Notes: a model not told the origin generated them from the letters alone. A DNA stretch of 64,000 nt from JAKALD01 sp963817785 (GCA_963817785.1 CAWFPL010000002.1:1240001-1304000), one strand, 5' to 3'; positions 1 through 8,320 are shown, counted from the first letter of the stretch. A program made the numbers and translations.

Positions 1-840
1 GAGGCGCTGTGGCGCGTGGTCAACCAGCAGATCGAGGCCGGCGCGAAGGGGATGCTGCTCACGGGCGGCTCGAACCATCGCGACGAGGTCGAGTACGGTC
101 CGTTTCTGCCGACGGTACGCCGCATCAAGGATGCGTTCCCGCAGTTCCGCATCGCGGTCCACACGGCGCTGGTCGAGCGTGACATGGCGTTGCGGCTGGA
201 GGCGTCCGGCATCGACGCGGCGATGCTCGACGTGATCGGCGCGCAGGACACGATCTCGCAGGTCTACCACCTGCGCCGTCCGGTGGCCGACTTCGAGCGC
301 TCCCTCGAGCACCTGGTGGGCACCTCACTCAAGGTGGTGCCGCACATCGTGATCGGGCTGCACTACGGCCGCATGCTGGGCGAGTGGAACGCGCTCGAGA
401 TGATCCGCCGCCATCGCCCCGCGGCGCTGGTGCTGGTCGTGGTGATGCCGTTCTACGCCCCGGAGGGCCGGCCGTTCGCCACGCCCGCCTCGGACGAGGT
501 CGGCCGCTTCTTCGTGGACGCCCGCGCGGCGCTTGCCGAGATTCCGATCCTGCTCGGATGCGCGCGGCCCGCGGGGCGTGCCAAGGCAGAGATCGATGCC
601 TATGCGGTCATGGCGGGGCTGGAGGGCATCGCGCATCCCGCCGACGGCGTGGTGGAGCTCGCGCTGCAGCTCGGTCGCGAGGTCAAGGTCACGCCATCGT
701 GCTGCTCGATCGCGGTGGGCGAGGAAGTCCTGGCGCTGCAGGATCCGTCCGCGCCGCGCATCGATCCGCGCCTGGTCGCCGAGGCGGAGCGGCGCACCCG
801 ATCGCGGCGCCTGGCGCGCATTCCGGTCGTGGCGGCCTGA
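1..840 (+). CDS. lipS1: LipS1-type radical SAM lipoyl synthase, 5' end outside window
   Basis: The reading frame is open from base 1, so the gene begins to the left of the window; only the C-terminal 279 residues are present and the CxxxCxxC cluster motif must lie in the missing part. The visible part looks like the TIM-barrel and tail of a BioB/LipA-like radical SAM enzyme. LipS1 and LipS2 together insert two sulfurs into octanoyl groups to make lipoate in archaea and in sulfur oxidisers with the sHdr pathway. The call rests mainly on context: it is followed 2 bp later by a LipT-like flavoprotein and then by a second radical SAM gene, the lipS1-lipT-lipS2 arrangement. Which of the two is LipS1 and which LipS2 is assigned from order and is uncertain. 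Confidence 0.6.
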   Translation, partial: EALWRVVNQQIEAGAKGMLLTGGSNHRDEVEYGPFLPTVRRIKDAFPQFRIAVHTALVERDMALRLEASGIDAAMLDVIGAQDTISQVYHLRRPVADFERSLEHLVGTSLKVVPHIVIGLHYGRMLGEWNALEMIRRHRPAALVLVVVMPFYAPEGRPFATPASDEVGRFFVDARAALAEIPILLGCARPAGRAKAEIDAYAVMAGLEGIAHPADGVVELALQLGREVKVTPSCCSIAVGEEVLALQDPSAPRIDPRLVAEAERRTRSRRLARIPVVAA

Positions 841-842
841 GC

Positions 843-1916
843 ATGGCGCAGCGCGGCTGCGACGTGCTGGTGATCGGACTCGGGCCCGCGGGCGCGAGTG
901 CCGCGGCCGCCGCGGCGCGCGCCGGCTGCTCGGTGATTGCGATCGAGCGCAAGAAGCTGATCGGGATTCCGGTGCAGTGCGCCGAGTTCATTCCGCTGCC
1001 GCTCGCGCGCTACGCGAACGAGGCCGCGCGCGCGCAGCCCATCACCGGCATGGCCACGTACCTGCCTTCGGGCGAGCGCACCGAGCGCGCTTTTTCCGGA
1101 CTGATGATCAAGCGCGACAAGTTCGATCAGGCGCTGGCGCGCGAGGCCGAAGCCTGCGGCGCGGTGCTGTGGATCGACAGCGCTTTGCGTGGCCTGGACG
1201 CGGCCGGGCGGTTCGCGCAGGTGAGTACCGCAGGCGGGCTGCGCGAGATTCGCTATCAGGTTCTGATCGCGGCCGACGGCCCCGCGTCAGCGGTGGCCGC
1301 CTGCCTGCGCCTGCCGCGCCTCGCCCTGGTGAGCACGCGCCAGTACACAGTGCCCCTGCTGCGCGCGCACGGCGACACCGACATCTGGCTCTCGCCGCGC
1401 TACCCCGGAGGCTACGCCTGGCTGTTCCCGAAGGGGAGCGTGGCCAACCTCGGGCTGGGGCTCGATCCGGCGCTCGAGGCGGACATGAAAGCGCCGCTCG
1501 ACGAGCTGCACGCGTCGCTCGCCGCCGAAGGGCGCGTGGGCCGCGAGGTACTGCTGCGCACCGGCGGTCCGATCCCGGTCGGCGGCCTGCGCGAGCGACT
1601 GGTCGAGGACCGGGTGCTGTTCTCCGGCGACGCGGCCGGCTTCACGCATCCGGTGACCGGTGCCGGCATCGCGCCCGCGGTGGCGTCCGGCGAATCCGCG
1701 GGCGCGGCGGCTGCGGCATGGCTCGCGGGCGACGCCGCGGCGCTCGAGGCCTACGAGGAGGAGATGCGCGAGCAGTTCGGCCCCGCGCTCGAGCGCGGAC
1801 TGGCGGCGCGGCGCCGCATGGCCGGGGTGTGGCGCAGCGCGCGCCGCGAGGAGGACGCCGCGCACCGCGCCGGCTGGATCGCTTTCCCGGAATACTTCGC
1901 AAAGGACACGACATGA
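843..1916 (+). CDS. lipT: LipT-like FAD-dependent oxidoreductase (geranylgeranyl reductase family)
   Basis: 357 residues. The N-terminus carries a Rossmann dinucleotide motif (VIGLGPAGASA, residues 10-20) followed by an acidic strand end (AIERK), and a second FAD motif, VLFSGDAAGFTHPVTGAGI, lies near residues 259-277. This is the layout of geranylgeranyl-reductase-like flavoproteins. Members found beside lipS1 and lipS2 are named LipT and are thought to supply electrons to the lipoyl synthases. The start follows the upstream stop by 2 bp, and the stop overlaps the start of the next gene (ATGA), so the three genes are probably translated together. Without the neighbours one could only say FAD-dependent oxidoreductase. 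Confidence 0.75.
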   Translation: MAQRGCDVLVIGLGPAGASAAAAAARAGCSVIAIERKKLIGIPVQCAEFIPLPLARYANEAARAQPITGMATYLPSGERTERAFSGLMIKRDKFDQALAREAEACGAVLWIDSALRGLDAAGRFAQVSTAGGLREIRYQVLIAADGPASAVAACLRLPRLALVSTRQYTVPLLRAHGDTDIWLSPRYPGGYAWLFPKGSVANLGLGLDPALEADMKAPLDELHASLAAEGRVGREVLLRTGGPIPVGGLRERLVEDRVLFSGDAAGFTHPVTGAGIAPAVASGESAGAAAAAWLAGDAAALEAYEEEMREQFGPALERGLAARRRMAGVWRSARREEDAAHRAGWIAFPEYFAKDTT

Positions 1917-3046
1917 GCGCCATCATCGAGGGCGTGCAGCCCGTTCGCTTCTACCGCCCCGATTACCACGTCAAAACGCCGGAGATGCGCTCGCCCGAGT
2001 ACGTGCAGATGAGCACCGCGGCGGCGATTACGCTCGGCCTGGTGCCGGGAAAGATGCACCGTACCGGCTGCACCCACTGCCTCAACCTGCTGGTGACCTA
2101 TCCGGAGGGCTGCCGCGCCAACTGCGCCTACTGCGGCTTGGCGCGGCACCGCGAGGAGGCGCGCGATTACGCCGACCGCAACTTCATCCGGGTGGACTGG
2201 CCCACCGCGCGCTACGACGAGGTGATCGAGCGCGTGAGAGCGGGCGGCGACAGCGGGCGCTTTCAGCGCATGTGCATCTCGATGATCACCCATCCGGACT
2301 CGAACGACGATACCTTCGTGCTGCTCGAGAAATGGGCGCGCGCGGTGCCGCAGGTGCCGGTGTCGATCCTGTCCAACCCGACTACGCTGGAGAAGCCGGA
2401 CCTCGAGCGCCTGCGCGACCTCGGCGCGGACATCTTCACCGTGGCGCTCGACGCGGTTACGCCGGAGATCTTCGAGCGCACGCGCGGCAAGGGGGTCGAC
2501 AGCCCGCACCGCTACGACAAGTACTGGCGCACCATCGAGTGGGCCGCCGAGGTGTTCGGCCCCGAGAAGTTCGGCGCCCACCTGATCTGCGGCATGGGCG
2601 AAACCGAGCGCGAGATCCTCGAGGTGGCGCAGAAGATCCGCGACCTGGGCGGGCACAACCACATGTTCGCCTTCTTCCCCGAGCGCGGTTCGCTGATGGA
2701 GGATTGGCCGCCTGCCGATCGCGGCCAGTGGCGCCGCGTGCAGCTGGCGCGCTTCCTGATCGATTACCGCGGGCGGCGCGTCGAGAACATGGCGTTCGAC
2801 GAGGCCGGCCGCGTCGCGGATTTCGGCGTTCCGCGCGAAGAGCTCGAGGCGATCATCGCTTCCGGCAAGCCGTTCCGCACCTCGGGTTGCCCGGGCAAGG
2901 ACGACGACGAGATTTCCGCCTGTAACCGGCCCTACGGCGATTCCAGTCCGACCGACATCCTCTCCTTTCCGTTTGCGCCGGCGAAGCGCGATCTCGCCGG
3001 GATCCGGCGCCAGTTGTCGGGCCAGCCGGGCAAGGTCGGCCGCTAG
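1913..3046 (+). CDS. lipS2: LipS2-type radical SAM lipoyl synthase
   Basis: 377 residues. The radical SAM motif CRANCAYC (Cys67, Cys71, Cys74) binds the [4Fe-4S] cluster that cleaves S-adenosylmethionine. A further pair, Cys53/Cys56, lies just before it, and Cys residues near the C-terminus (SGCPGK and SACNRP) could bind an auxiliary, sulfur-donating cluster as in lipoyl synthases; this is inferred. The start overlaps the lipT stop by 4 bp. In the sHdr sulfur-oxidation pathway the product lipoylates the carrier LbpA together with sLpl(AB). A biotin-synthase-like role is the main alternative, but lipT and the lipoate ligase close by argue for lipoate. Confidence 0.75.
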   Translation: MSAIIEGVQPVRFYRPDYHVKTPEMRSPEYVQMSTAAAITLGLVPGKMHRTGCTHCLNLLVTYPEGCRANCAYCGLARHREEARDYADRNFIRVDWPTARYDEVIERVRAGGDSGRFQRMCISMITHPDSNDDTFVLLEKWARAVPQVPVSILSNPTTLEKPDLERLRDLGADIFTVALDAVTPEIFERTRGKGVDSPHRYDKYWRTIEWAAEVFGPEKFGAHLICGMGETEREILEVAQKIRDLGGHNHMFAFFPERGSLMEDWPPADRGQWRRVQLARFLIDYRGRRVENMAFDEAGRVADFGVPREELEAIIASGKPFRTSGCPGKDDDEISACNRPYGDSSPTDILSFPFAPAKRDLAGIRRQLSGQPGKVGR

Positions 3047-3051
3047 CCTGG

Positions 3052-3067
3052 CTTATGCGCGCATAAG
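3052..3067. promoter_or_regulatory. 16-bp perfect palindrome upstream of dsrE2-like gene
   Basis: CTTATGCGCGCATAAG is a perfect palindrome, starting 5 bp after the lipS2 stop. It is followed by an unusually AT-rich stretch (about 3090-3125) where TTGCGT and ATTATT lie 17 bp apart and could be a weak promoter for the gene at 3179. Repressors of the ArsR type control several sulfur-oxidation clusters and bind short palindromes, so an operator is plausible. That role is inferred; the symmetry is seen. Confidence 0.45.
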
Positions 3068-3178
3068 AAAGGCTTAATGGAAAATCCCCTTGCGTAAGGC
3101 GAGGATTCATAAATTATTAGATTCGAATATGCCGATGCAGATCGACACGCAGCCGGCAGCGAACCGGAGGAGGAGACG

Positions 3179-3796
3179 ATGGAAGCCGCACCGAACGCCG
3201 CACTGATCGACGACCTCATCAAGCGTCGCATCGACGAGCTGCTGCCGCAGAAGCTCGAGGAAGCCCTGGCCAAGCGCGCCGAGGCGCGCACCCCGTCGAT
3301 GTCGATCATCGCCACCAAGGGCACGCTCGACTGGGCCTACCCGCCGTTTATCCTGGCCTCGACCGCGGGCGCGCTCGGCTGGAAGGTGTCGGTGTTCTTC
3401 ACGTTCTACGGATTGCAGCTCCTGCGCAAGGACCTGAGCGGGCTGAAGGTCTCGCCGCTCGGCAACCCGGGCATGCCGATGAAGATGCCGTTCGGACCCG
3501 ATTGGTTCAAGAGCATCAACTGGAACATCCCGAACGCCGTGCAGGCGATCATCCCGGGATTCGAGGCGCTCGCCACCATGCTGATGGAGAAGACCATCGC
3601 CAACAACGGCGTGGCGAAGGTCGAGGAGCTGCGCACCGCCTGCGTCGAGGCCGACGTCGAGCTGATCGGCTGCCAGATGACCGTCGACCTGTTCGGCTTC
3701 TCCCACGACGACTTCATTCCCGAGGTGAAGGAATACTGCGGCGCGGCGTCGTTCCTTTCGATCGCCAAAGACGCCGACGTCACCTTGTTCGTTTGA
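3179..3796 (+). CDS. DsrE2-like sulfur carrier protein (DsrE/DsrF/DrsH-like family)
   Basis: 205 residues. The N-terminal 40 residues are charged and probably helical. After them comes a DsrE-type fold with a hydrophobic stretch (about residues 54-82) that could be membrane-associated, as in DsrE2 proteins. Conserved-looking cysteines are Cys155, Cys165 (in LIGCQMTVDLFGF) and Cys187. DsrE2/DsrE3 proteins pass sulfane sulfur among rhodanese, TusA and the sHdr or Dsr enzymes in the cytoplasm. The start is fixed by a strong GGAGGAG ribosome site 4-5 bases upstream. Its place among lip genes fits sulfur trafficking in an sHdr system. Confidence 0.75.
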   Translation: MEAAPNAALIDDLIKRRIDELLPQKLEEALAKRAEARTPSMSIIATKGTLDWAYPPFILASTAGALGWKVSVFFTFYGLQLLRKDLSGLKVSPLGNPGMPMKMPFGPDWFKSINWNIPNAVQAIIPGFEALATMLMEKTIANNGVAKVEELRTACVEADVELIGCQMTVDLFGFSHDDFIPEVKEYCGAASFLSIAKDADVTLFV

Positions 3797-3800
3797 CGCG

Positions 3801-3823
3801 CCGGCCGCCGCGCGCGCGGCCGG
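3801..3823 (+). terminator. GC-only hairpin after dsrE2-like gene
   Basis: Arms of 8 bp (CCGGCCGC and GCGGCCGG) enclose a 7-base loop just after the stop. There is no T run, so it may be a transcript-stabilising hairpin or partial terminator rather than an intrinsic terminator. Confidence 0.35.
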
Positions 3824-3893
3824 ATCGGGTGCCAACAAGAACAATAAGCGCGGAGGTCTCCGTCTAACTATTACGCAGTTTCGAGGAGGGGGT

Positions 3894-5234
3894 ATGCGTT
3901 ACTTTGCTGGTGTAGCGGTTCTGGCGCTTGCGCTTTTGGGGCCGAATGCGGCGTACGCGACCGATGGCTATTTTTCGCACGGCTACGGGATGAAGGCGAG
4001 CGGTATGGGCGGGGCGGCCACTGCCATGGCGGACGACGCGTTTGGCGGCGCCAACAATCCGGCGACCATGGTGTTCGTCGGCGACCGCATCGACGCCGGC
4101 ATCACCTGGTTCCGGCCCGATCGTCACGCGCAGCGCGAGGGCAGCGCGGGCGGCACCGGCGCGCTCGACGCATCCGTCGACGGCAACGACACGACCAACT
4201 TCCTGATCCCGGAGTTCGGCTACAACCACATGATGCGGTCCGACCTGTCGCTGGGCGTCACGGTGTATGGCAATGGCGGCATGAACACGGACTACCCTGG
4301 GGGCCAGCTCGACCAGGGCATCTGCGGAGGCGGCGCGCCGAACGGCGTCAAGGTGAACATCCTGTGCGGCCCTGGCAACTTGGGGGTCGACCTGTCGCAG
4401 CTCATCATCGCGCCGACACTGGCCTACAAGGTCGCGCCAAACCAATCCATCGGCGTGGCGCCGCTGCTCGCCTACCAGCGCTTCAAGGCGTACGGCCTAG
4501 GAGCTTTCGCCGCCATCTCCTCTGACCCGGCGAACCTGACCAACAACGGCTATGACAGCTCTTGGGGCGCGGGGGTGCGCATCGGCTACTACGGGCAGCT
4601 CACGCCGACGGTGTCGGTCGGTGCCGCCTACTCGACCAAGATCAGTATGGGCACCCTGGACAAGTACAAGGGCCTGTTCGCCGACGGAGGCAGCTTCGAC
4701 ATTCCGGAGAACTACAGCATCGGCATCGCGGTCAAGGCCACGCCCGCGGTCACGATTGCGGCCGACTACCAACGCATCAATTACAGCAAGGTCAACTCGG
4801 TCGGCAATCCGAGCACCGTGGCGGGCTGCATGCCGACGATGCCGGCCGGCCCCGGGGTCGGCTCCGCGTGTCTCGGCGCGAGCAGCTCGAGCATCGGCTT
4901 CGGCTGGCAGGACGTCGACGTCATCAAGCTCGGGGTCGCGTACCAATACAGCCCGAAGTTGACCTTGCGCGCCGGCTACAACCATACCGACAACCCGGTC
5001 CAGACGAGCGACGTGACCTTCAACATCCTGGCCCCCGGGGTGGTGCAGGATCACCTCACGCTCGGTTTCACCTACGGCCTGCAGGGAGGCTCGGAGATCA
5101 CCATGGCCTACATGCACGCCTTCAAGAAATCAGTGTCGGGTCCGGCCAACAATCCGTATTTCAACGTCGGCGGAACCGAGACCCTGACGATGTCGGAAGA
5201 TTCGCTCGGCATCGCCTGGGGCAAGAGCTTCTAG
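3894..5234 (+). CDS. OmpP1/FadL-family outer-membrane channel
   Basis: 446 residues. A signal peptide (MRYFAGVAVLALALLG to AYA, about 22 residues) is followed by the family's N-terminal signature: a glycine-rich plug with SGMGGAATAMADDAFGGANNPA. The protein ends in aromatic-rich beta strands and a terminal Phe, typical of outer-membrane barrels. FadL-family channels import hydrophobic molecules such as long-chain fatty acids or aromatics. In sulfur oxidisers, homologues next to sulfur genes have been suspected of handling sulfur compounds, but nothing here shows the substrate. A good ribosome site (GAGGAGGGG) precedes the ATG. A strong terminator follows, so the gene ends its transcription unit. 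Confidence 0.88.
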   Translation: MRYFAGVAVLALALLGPNAAYATDGYFSHGYGMKASGMGGAATAMADDAFGGANNPATMVFVGDRIDAGITWFRPDRHAQREGSAGGTGALDASVDGNDTTNFLIPEFGYNHMMRSDLSLGVTVYGNGGMNTDYPGGQLDQGICGGGAPNGVKVNILCGPGNLGVDLSQLIIAPTLAYKVAPNQSIGVAPLLAYQRFKAYGLGAFAAISSDPANLTNNGYDSSWGAGVRIGYYGQLTPTVSVGAAYSTKISMGTLDKYKGLFADGGSFDIPENYSIGIAVKATPAVTIAADYQRINYSKVNSVGNPSTVAGCMPTMPAGPGVGSACLGASSSSIGFGWQDVDVIKLGVAYQYSPKLTLRAGYNHTDNPVQTSDVTFNILAPGVVQDHLTLGFTYGLQGGSEITMAYMHAFKKSVSGPANNPYFNVGGTETLTMSEDSLGIAWGKSF

Positions 5235-5250
5235 GTCGCGCGTGCTTCGA

Positions 5251-5278
5251 GAAAAGCCCCGCTCCGGCGGGGCTTTTC
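5251..5278 (+). terminator. Intrinsic terminator after fadL-like gene
   Basis: A perfect 12-bp stem (GAAAAGCCCCGC with GCGGGGCTTTTC) has a 4-base loop; the T run is inside the 3' arm and continues as CGTTTG. The symmetric A and T tracts would also allow termination on the other strand. Confidence 0.85.
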
Positions 5279-5336
5279 GTTTGTGCGTATGCGCTCGGGT
5301 AGACGAACCCAGGCCGCTGCGAAATAATCGGCCACG

Positions 5337-5729
5337 ATGACCGCCAAGAACATTTCGGTGACCGACGTCGGCGCGCTGAAGAACGAGCTGCGCAAGTACA
5401 AGCACGGCCGCAAGCTCGACATTCCCCAGTTCAACCAGGCCGCGCGTCTTGCCTGGCTCGGCCGCATCGTGCTCTCGCCGCTCGATCCCGAGGACCCGGA
5501 ATGCCGCGCCTGGCTGCTGCACCTGGAGCCCCCCGAGGGCCTGGGCGGCGAGATCCTGCAGCTCGACCAGGACCTCATGGGCCGCATCCACGTGCTCGAC
5601 GCGGAGCAGGGCGAGCGGCTTGCCGAGATCCTGCGCGAGGGGGTGCAGGCGCGCGCCCGCGAGCTCGCCGCGCTCGAGCAGCGCGACTTCTACCTCGCGA
5701 AGTTCTTCCGCCCGAAGGAGGGCGCCTGA
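5337..5729 (+). CDS. Uncharacterised 130-residue protein coupled to lipoate ligase
   Basis: I do not recognise this protein. It is charged, with no signal peptide or membrane segment. It starts MTAKNISVTDVGALKNELRKYK, includes a Leu/Glu-rich helical region and ends in aromatic residues (DFYLAKFFRPKEGA). It has a single Cys, in PECRAWLLH. Its stop overlaps the start of the lipoate ligase gene by one base (TGATG), so the two are probably translationally coupled and may act together. A role in lipoate or sulfur-carrier handling is inferred from position alone. Confidence 0.65.
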   Translation: MTAKNISVTDVGALKNELRKYKHGRKLDIPQFNQAARLAWLGRIVLSPLDPEDPECRAWLLHLEPPEGLGGEILQLDQDLMGRIHVLDAEQGERLAEILREGVQARARELAALEQRDFYLAKFFRPKEGA

Positions 5730-6592
5730 TGACGCAGGCGGCGCGCTGGATCCGCCTTGGGCTGGTCGAGCCACTCGAGCTGCATTCCGCTTATGCCGGA
5801 TTGGCGGCGGCGCAGCCTGCGGATGCCGCGCCGCTGCTGGTGTGGGCGCAGGCCAAGACCCACCTGTGCCTCGGCCAGAGCCAGGGGCGCGCCGAGCTCG
5901 ATGCCGGAGTGTCGATTCCGGTCGTGCGCCGGCCACTGGGCGGCGGGCTGGTGTGGGTGGACGAGTTCCAATACGTGTTTGTGCTGATCGCGCCGAAGCG
6001 TCTTGTGCCGGGCCGCCCCGCGCGCTGGTTCGCGTGGGCCCTGTCGCCGGCGGTCGCGACCTATCGGCACTTCGGCTTGCCGGCGTACCTCAACGAGCAG
6101 GACATCTGGTTGCACGGCCGCAAGATCGCCGGCAGCGGCGCCGCCACCATAGGCGAGTGCGCGGTGGTGGCATCGAGCTTTCTGCTCAAGTTTCCCGCCG
6201 AGCGCTTCGCCGACAGCGTGGCCGCACCGTCGCGCGAGTTTCGCGAGTGGCTGCGCGACGGGCTTGCGCTGGCGATGACCGAGTGGGCGGAGTACGGCGC
6301 GGTGCCGGCTGAGCGCGAGCTCGAAGCGGTGTTTCGCACGCGCATCGAAGCTCAGCTCGGCTGGCAGTTCGAGAGCTCCTGGCCCACCGGTCCGGAGCAG
6401 GCTGCGATCGCGGAGGCGGCCGCGGAGCTTGCCGAGCCGCTCGATGAAAGCGTGCCGCGCACGGTCACCGGCGGCATCAAGCTCAACGCCGAGGCGCGCC
6501 TGGTCGAGCGCCACGAAGGCGGCGTCGTCGAGCGCGAGCTCAAGATCGGCGAGCGGGTGCGCCGCGTGCGCCGCGTCGCAGGCGAGGAGTAG
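5729..6592 (+). CDS. sLpl(AB)-type lipoate/octanoate-protein ligase
   Basis: 287 residues, biotin/lipoate protein ligase fold. The ligase signature RRPLGGGLV (residues 67-75) corresponds to RRxSGGGxVxHD of LplA; the usual His-Asp is replaced by Trp-Val-Asp. The DIWLHGRKIAGSGA motif places the catalytic Lys near residue 132. The length matches a bacterial ligase with its accessory domain. In sHdr-type sulfur oxidisers the specialised ligase sLpl(AB) octanoylates LbpA before LipS1/LipS2 add sulfur, and the nearby lip genes suggest that role. A general LplA or LipB-like enzyme is the alternative. Confidence 0.75.
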   Translation: MTQAARWIRLGLVEPLELHSAYAGLAAAQPADAAPLLVWAQAKTHLCLGQSQGRAELDAGVSIPVVRRPLGGGLVWVDEFQYVFVLIAPKRLVPGRPARWFAWALSPAVATYRHFGLPAYLNEQDIWLHGRKIAGSGAATIGECAVVASSFLLKFPAERFADSVAAPSREFREWLRDGLALAMTEWAEYGAVPAERELEAVFRTRIEAQLGWQFESSWPTGPEQAAIAEAAAELAEPLDESVPRTVTGGIKLNAEARLVERHEGGVVERELKIGERVRRVRRVAGEE

Positions 6593-6596
6593 GGCG

Positions 6597-6977
6597 CTGG
6601 CCCAGCCGACGGTCGCGGCGCGGCTGGCGAGGCGCTTCGCGTTGCTGAGCACGGATGCGGCGGCGCAGGAGGCGTTGCGCGCGGCGGCACCTCCCGGCTG
6701 GGAGATGACGCAGGCGTGTTCGCTCGAGGCGCTGGGCGAGTTCCAGGATCTGCTGCTCCAGCGCTTCGTGCTGCTCGACCTCGACGCGACCGCGTTCGAT
6801 CCGGTCGAGACGGTGACGCAGATCCGCAGCGAGATGATGCTGAACGTGCCGATCCTCTGCTTCGGCGGCGAGCTGCCGAAGCGCGACGCCGCGCGCCTGG
6901 CGCGCGCCGACCGCTTTTTCGAGCGCGCGGACATCGCCATCATGCTGCCGCGCTTCTGCGAGCAGTTCGGCTGGTAG
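6597..6977 (+). CDS. Receiver-like small protein, probable CTG start
   Basis: About 126 residues. The part ALLSTDAAAQEAL...VLLDLDATAFDPVETVTQIR...VPILCFGG resembles a response-regulator receiver fold with degenerate phosphorylation residues. The only ATG that would keep the first strand lies 168 bases upstream, inside the ligase gene. A CTG at 6597, preceded by AGGAG with 7-base spacing (6585-6589), is the best start; TTG at 6642 is the alternative. The function is unknown. Immediate adjacency to the ligase suggests the same operon. Confidence 0.5.
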   Translation: MAQPTVAARLARRFALLSTDAAAQEALRAAAPPGWEMTQACSLEALGEFQDLLLQRFVLLDLDATAFDPVETVTQIRSEMMLNVPILCFGGELPKRDAARLARADRFFERADIAIMLPRFCEQFGW

Positions 6978-7017
6978 ACGGAGAACCCTTACGGGCGAAA
7001 TTCTCTTCTGAACGTTT

Positions 7018-7054
7018 TGCATTGCGGCGCGGATTGTTTCTGCACCGCAATGCA
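7018..7054. terminator. Inverted repeat between convergent genes
   Basis: TGCATTGCGG and CCGCAATGCA form a perfect 10-bp stem around a 17-base loop, between the stop at 6977 and the convergent MFS gene. It could end transcription from both sides, but lacks a clear T run on either strand. Confidence 0.4.
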
Positions 7055-7063
7055 GCGTGGCTC

Positions 7064-8320
7064 TTACTTCGCCACGATTCCCAGCCTCTCGTAAACCGGC
7101 CGGATCTCGCGCCGGATTGCCGGCAGCTTGCGCACGTATGCCGCCGCCGCCGAGATCGCGAGCAGCCCGCCGATGGCGAGCGTCGCCGGCGGGCCGGTGT
7201 AGTGCGCCAGCGAGCCCGCCGCCAGCGCGCCGAGCGGGCTCATGCCGAGGAACGCCATCATGTAGATCGCGGCGACGCGCGCACGCAGCCGGTCCTCGAC
7301 CACGGTTTGCAGCACCGTGTTGGTCGACGCAGCGGTGAGCATGATGCCCATCCCCGTGAGGTAGATGAGCGGCATCGCGACCCATAGCCGGCCGCTGAAG
7401 GCGAACCCGGTGAGCGAGGCGCCGGCGATCGCTGCCGAGACCGGCAGCAGCCGCAGCAGGCCGCGCACCGAGGGGCGCGTGGCAAGGTAGACCATCCCCG
7501 ACACCGCACCGAAGCCGCCGGCGCCGATCAGCAGGCCGAGCGTGCGCGAGTCGCCGCGGAACATCTGCTTCGCGAACCACGGCATCAGCGACTGATAGGG
7601 CTGCGTGGCGAAGCTCACCGCGGCGAGCAGCAGCAGTGCACTGCGCGCCGGCAGAAAGCCCCATACATAGCGAAAGCCGGCGAGCAGCCGCTCGCGCAGG
7701 CTCTCGGCGCCGTGCGCGACCGTGCGCAGCGTGATGCGCATCACCGCGAGGGCCCAGAGCACTGCCAGGTAGGAGACGCTGTTTAGCGCGAAGGCCCACT
7801 TCTCGCCGAAAGAGGCGATTACCACGCCGCCGAGCATCGGGCCGATGAAGCGTGCCCCGTTCATGAGCGCCGAGCTGAAGGCGATTGCATTCGGCAGGTC
7901 CTCCTTGCCGCCGCCCACCAGCTCGATCAGGAACGACTGGCGCGCCGGCGCGTCGAACGCGTTGACCACGCCCAGCACCAGGTTGCCCACGATCAGATGC
8001 CAGGGCCGGATCGTCCCGGTCGCCACCAGTGCGAGCATGGCCAGGGATTGCGCCAGCGCGGTGCTCTGGGTGGCGTAGAGCACCTTGCGCTTCTGCGCGC
8101 GGTCGACCCACACCCCGGCGACCGGAGCGAGGACCAGGAACGGGATCTGCAGGGCGAAGGACGCCAGGCCGAGGAGGAAGGCGGAGCCGGAGAGGCGGAA
8201 CACCAGCCAGCCGACGGCGATCAGCTGCAGCCAGGTGCCGATCTGCGACACGCCCTGGCCGAAGAAGAACAGCCGGTAGTTGCGGTGGCGGAACGCGCGC
8301 AGGCTGTGCGGCAGCTTCAT
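7064..8320 (-). CDS. MFS exporter (EntS/transmembrane secretion effector type)
   Basis: 418 residues from the ATG giving MKLPHSLRAFRHRNYRLFF; a longer frame adds 15 unlikely residues. The FRHRNYRLFFFGQGVSQIGTWLQ start and the conserved loop GVWVDRAQKRKVL after the third helix are typical of the MFS_3 subgroup, which includes EntS-like exporters. About 12 hydrophobic segments can be counted. The substrate is unknown. It lies downstream of valS on the same strand. Confidence 0.8.
   Translation of the reverse strand: MKLPHSLRAFRHRNYRLFFFGQGVSQIGTWLQLIAVGWLVFRLSGSAFLLGLASFALQIPFLVLAPVAGVWVDRAQKRKVLYATQSTALAQSLAMLALVATGTIRPWHLIVGNLVLGVVNAFDAPARQSFLIELVGGGKEDLPNAIAFSSALMNGARFIGPMLGGVVIASFGEKWAFALNSVSYLAVLWALAVMRITLRTVAHGAESLRERLLAGFRYVWGFLPARSALLLLAAVSFATQPYQSLMPWFAKQMFRGDSRTLGLLIGAGGFGAVSGMVYLATRPSVRGLLRLLPVSAAIAGASLTGFAFSGRLWVAMPLIYLTGMGIMLTAASTNTVLQTVVEDRLRARVAAIYMMAFLGMSPLGALAAGSLAHYTGPPATLAIGGLLAISAAAAYVRKLPAIRREIRPVYERLGIVAK

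Noticed and set aside
384..842. Long frame extending lipT to the left
   Set aside because: Arg/Gly/Ala-rich shadow of lipS1; the flavoprotein fold starts at the ATG at 843.
6429..6596. Upstream part of the 182-codon frame over the ligase end
   Set aside because: It lies within the ligase gene in another frame, and its composition (Ser/Ala/Arg-rich) is that of a shadow; the real protein seems to begin at 6597.
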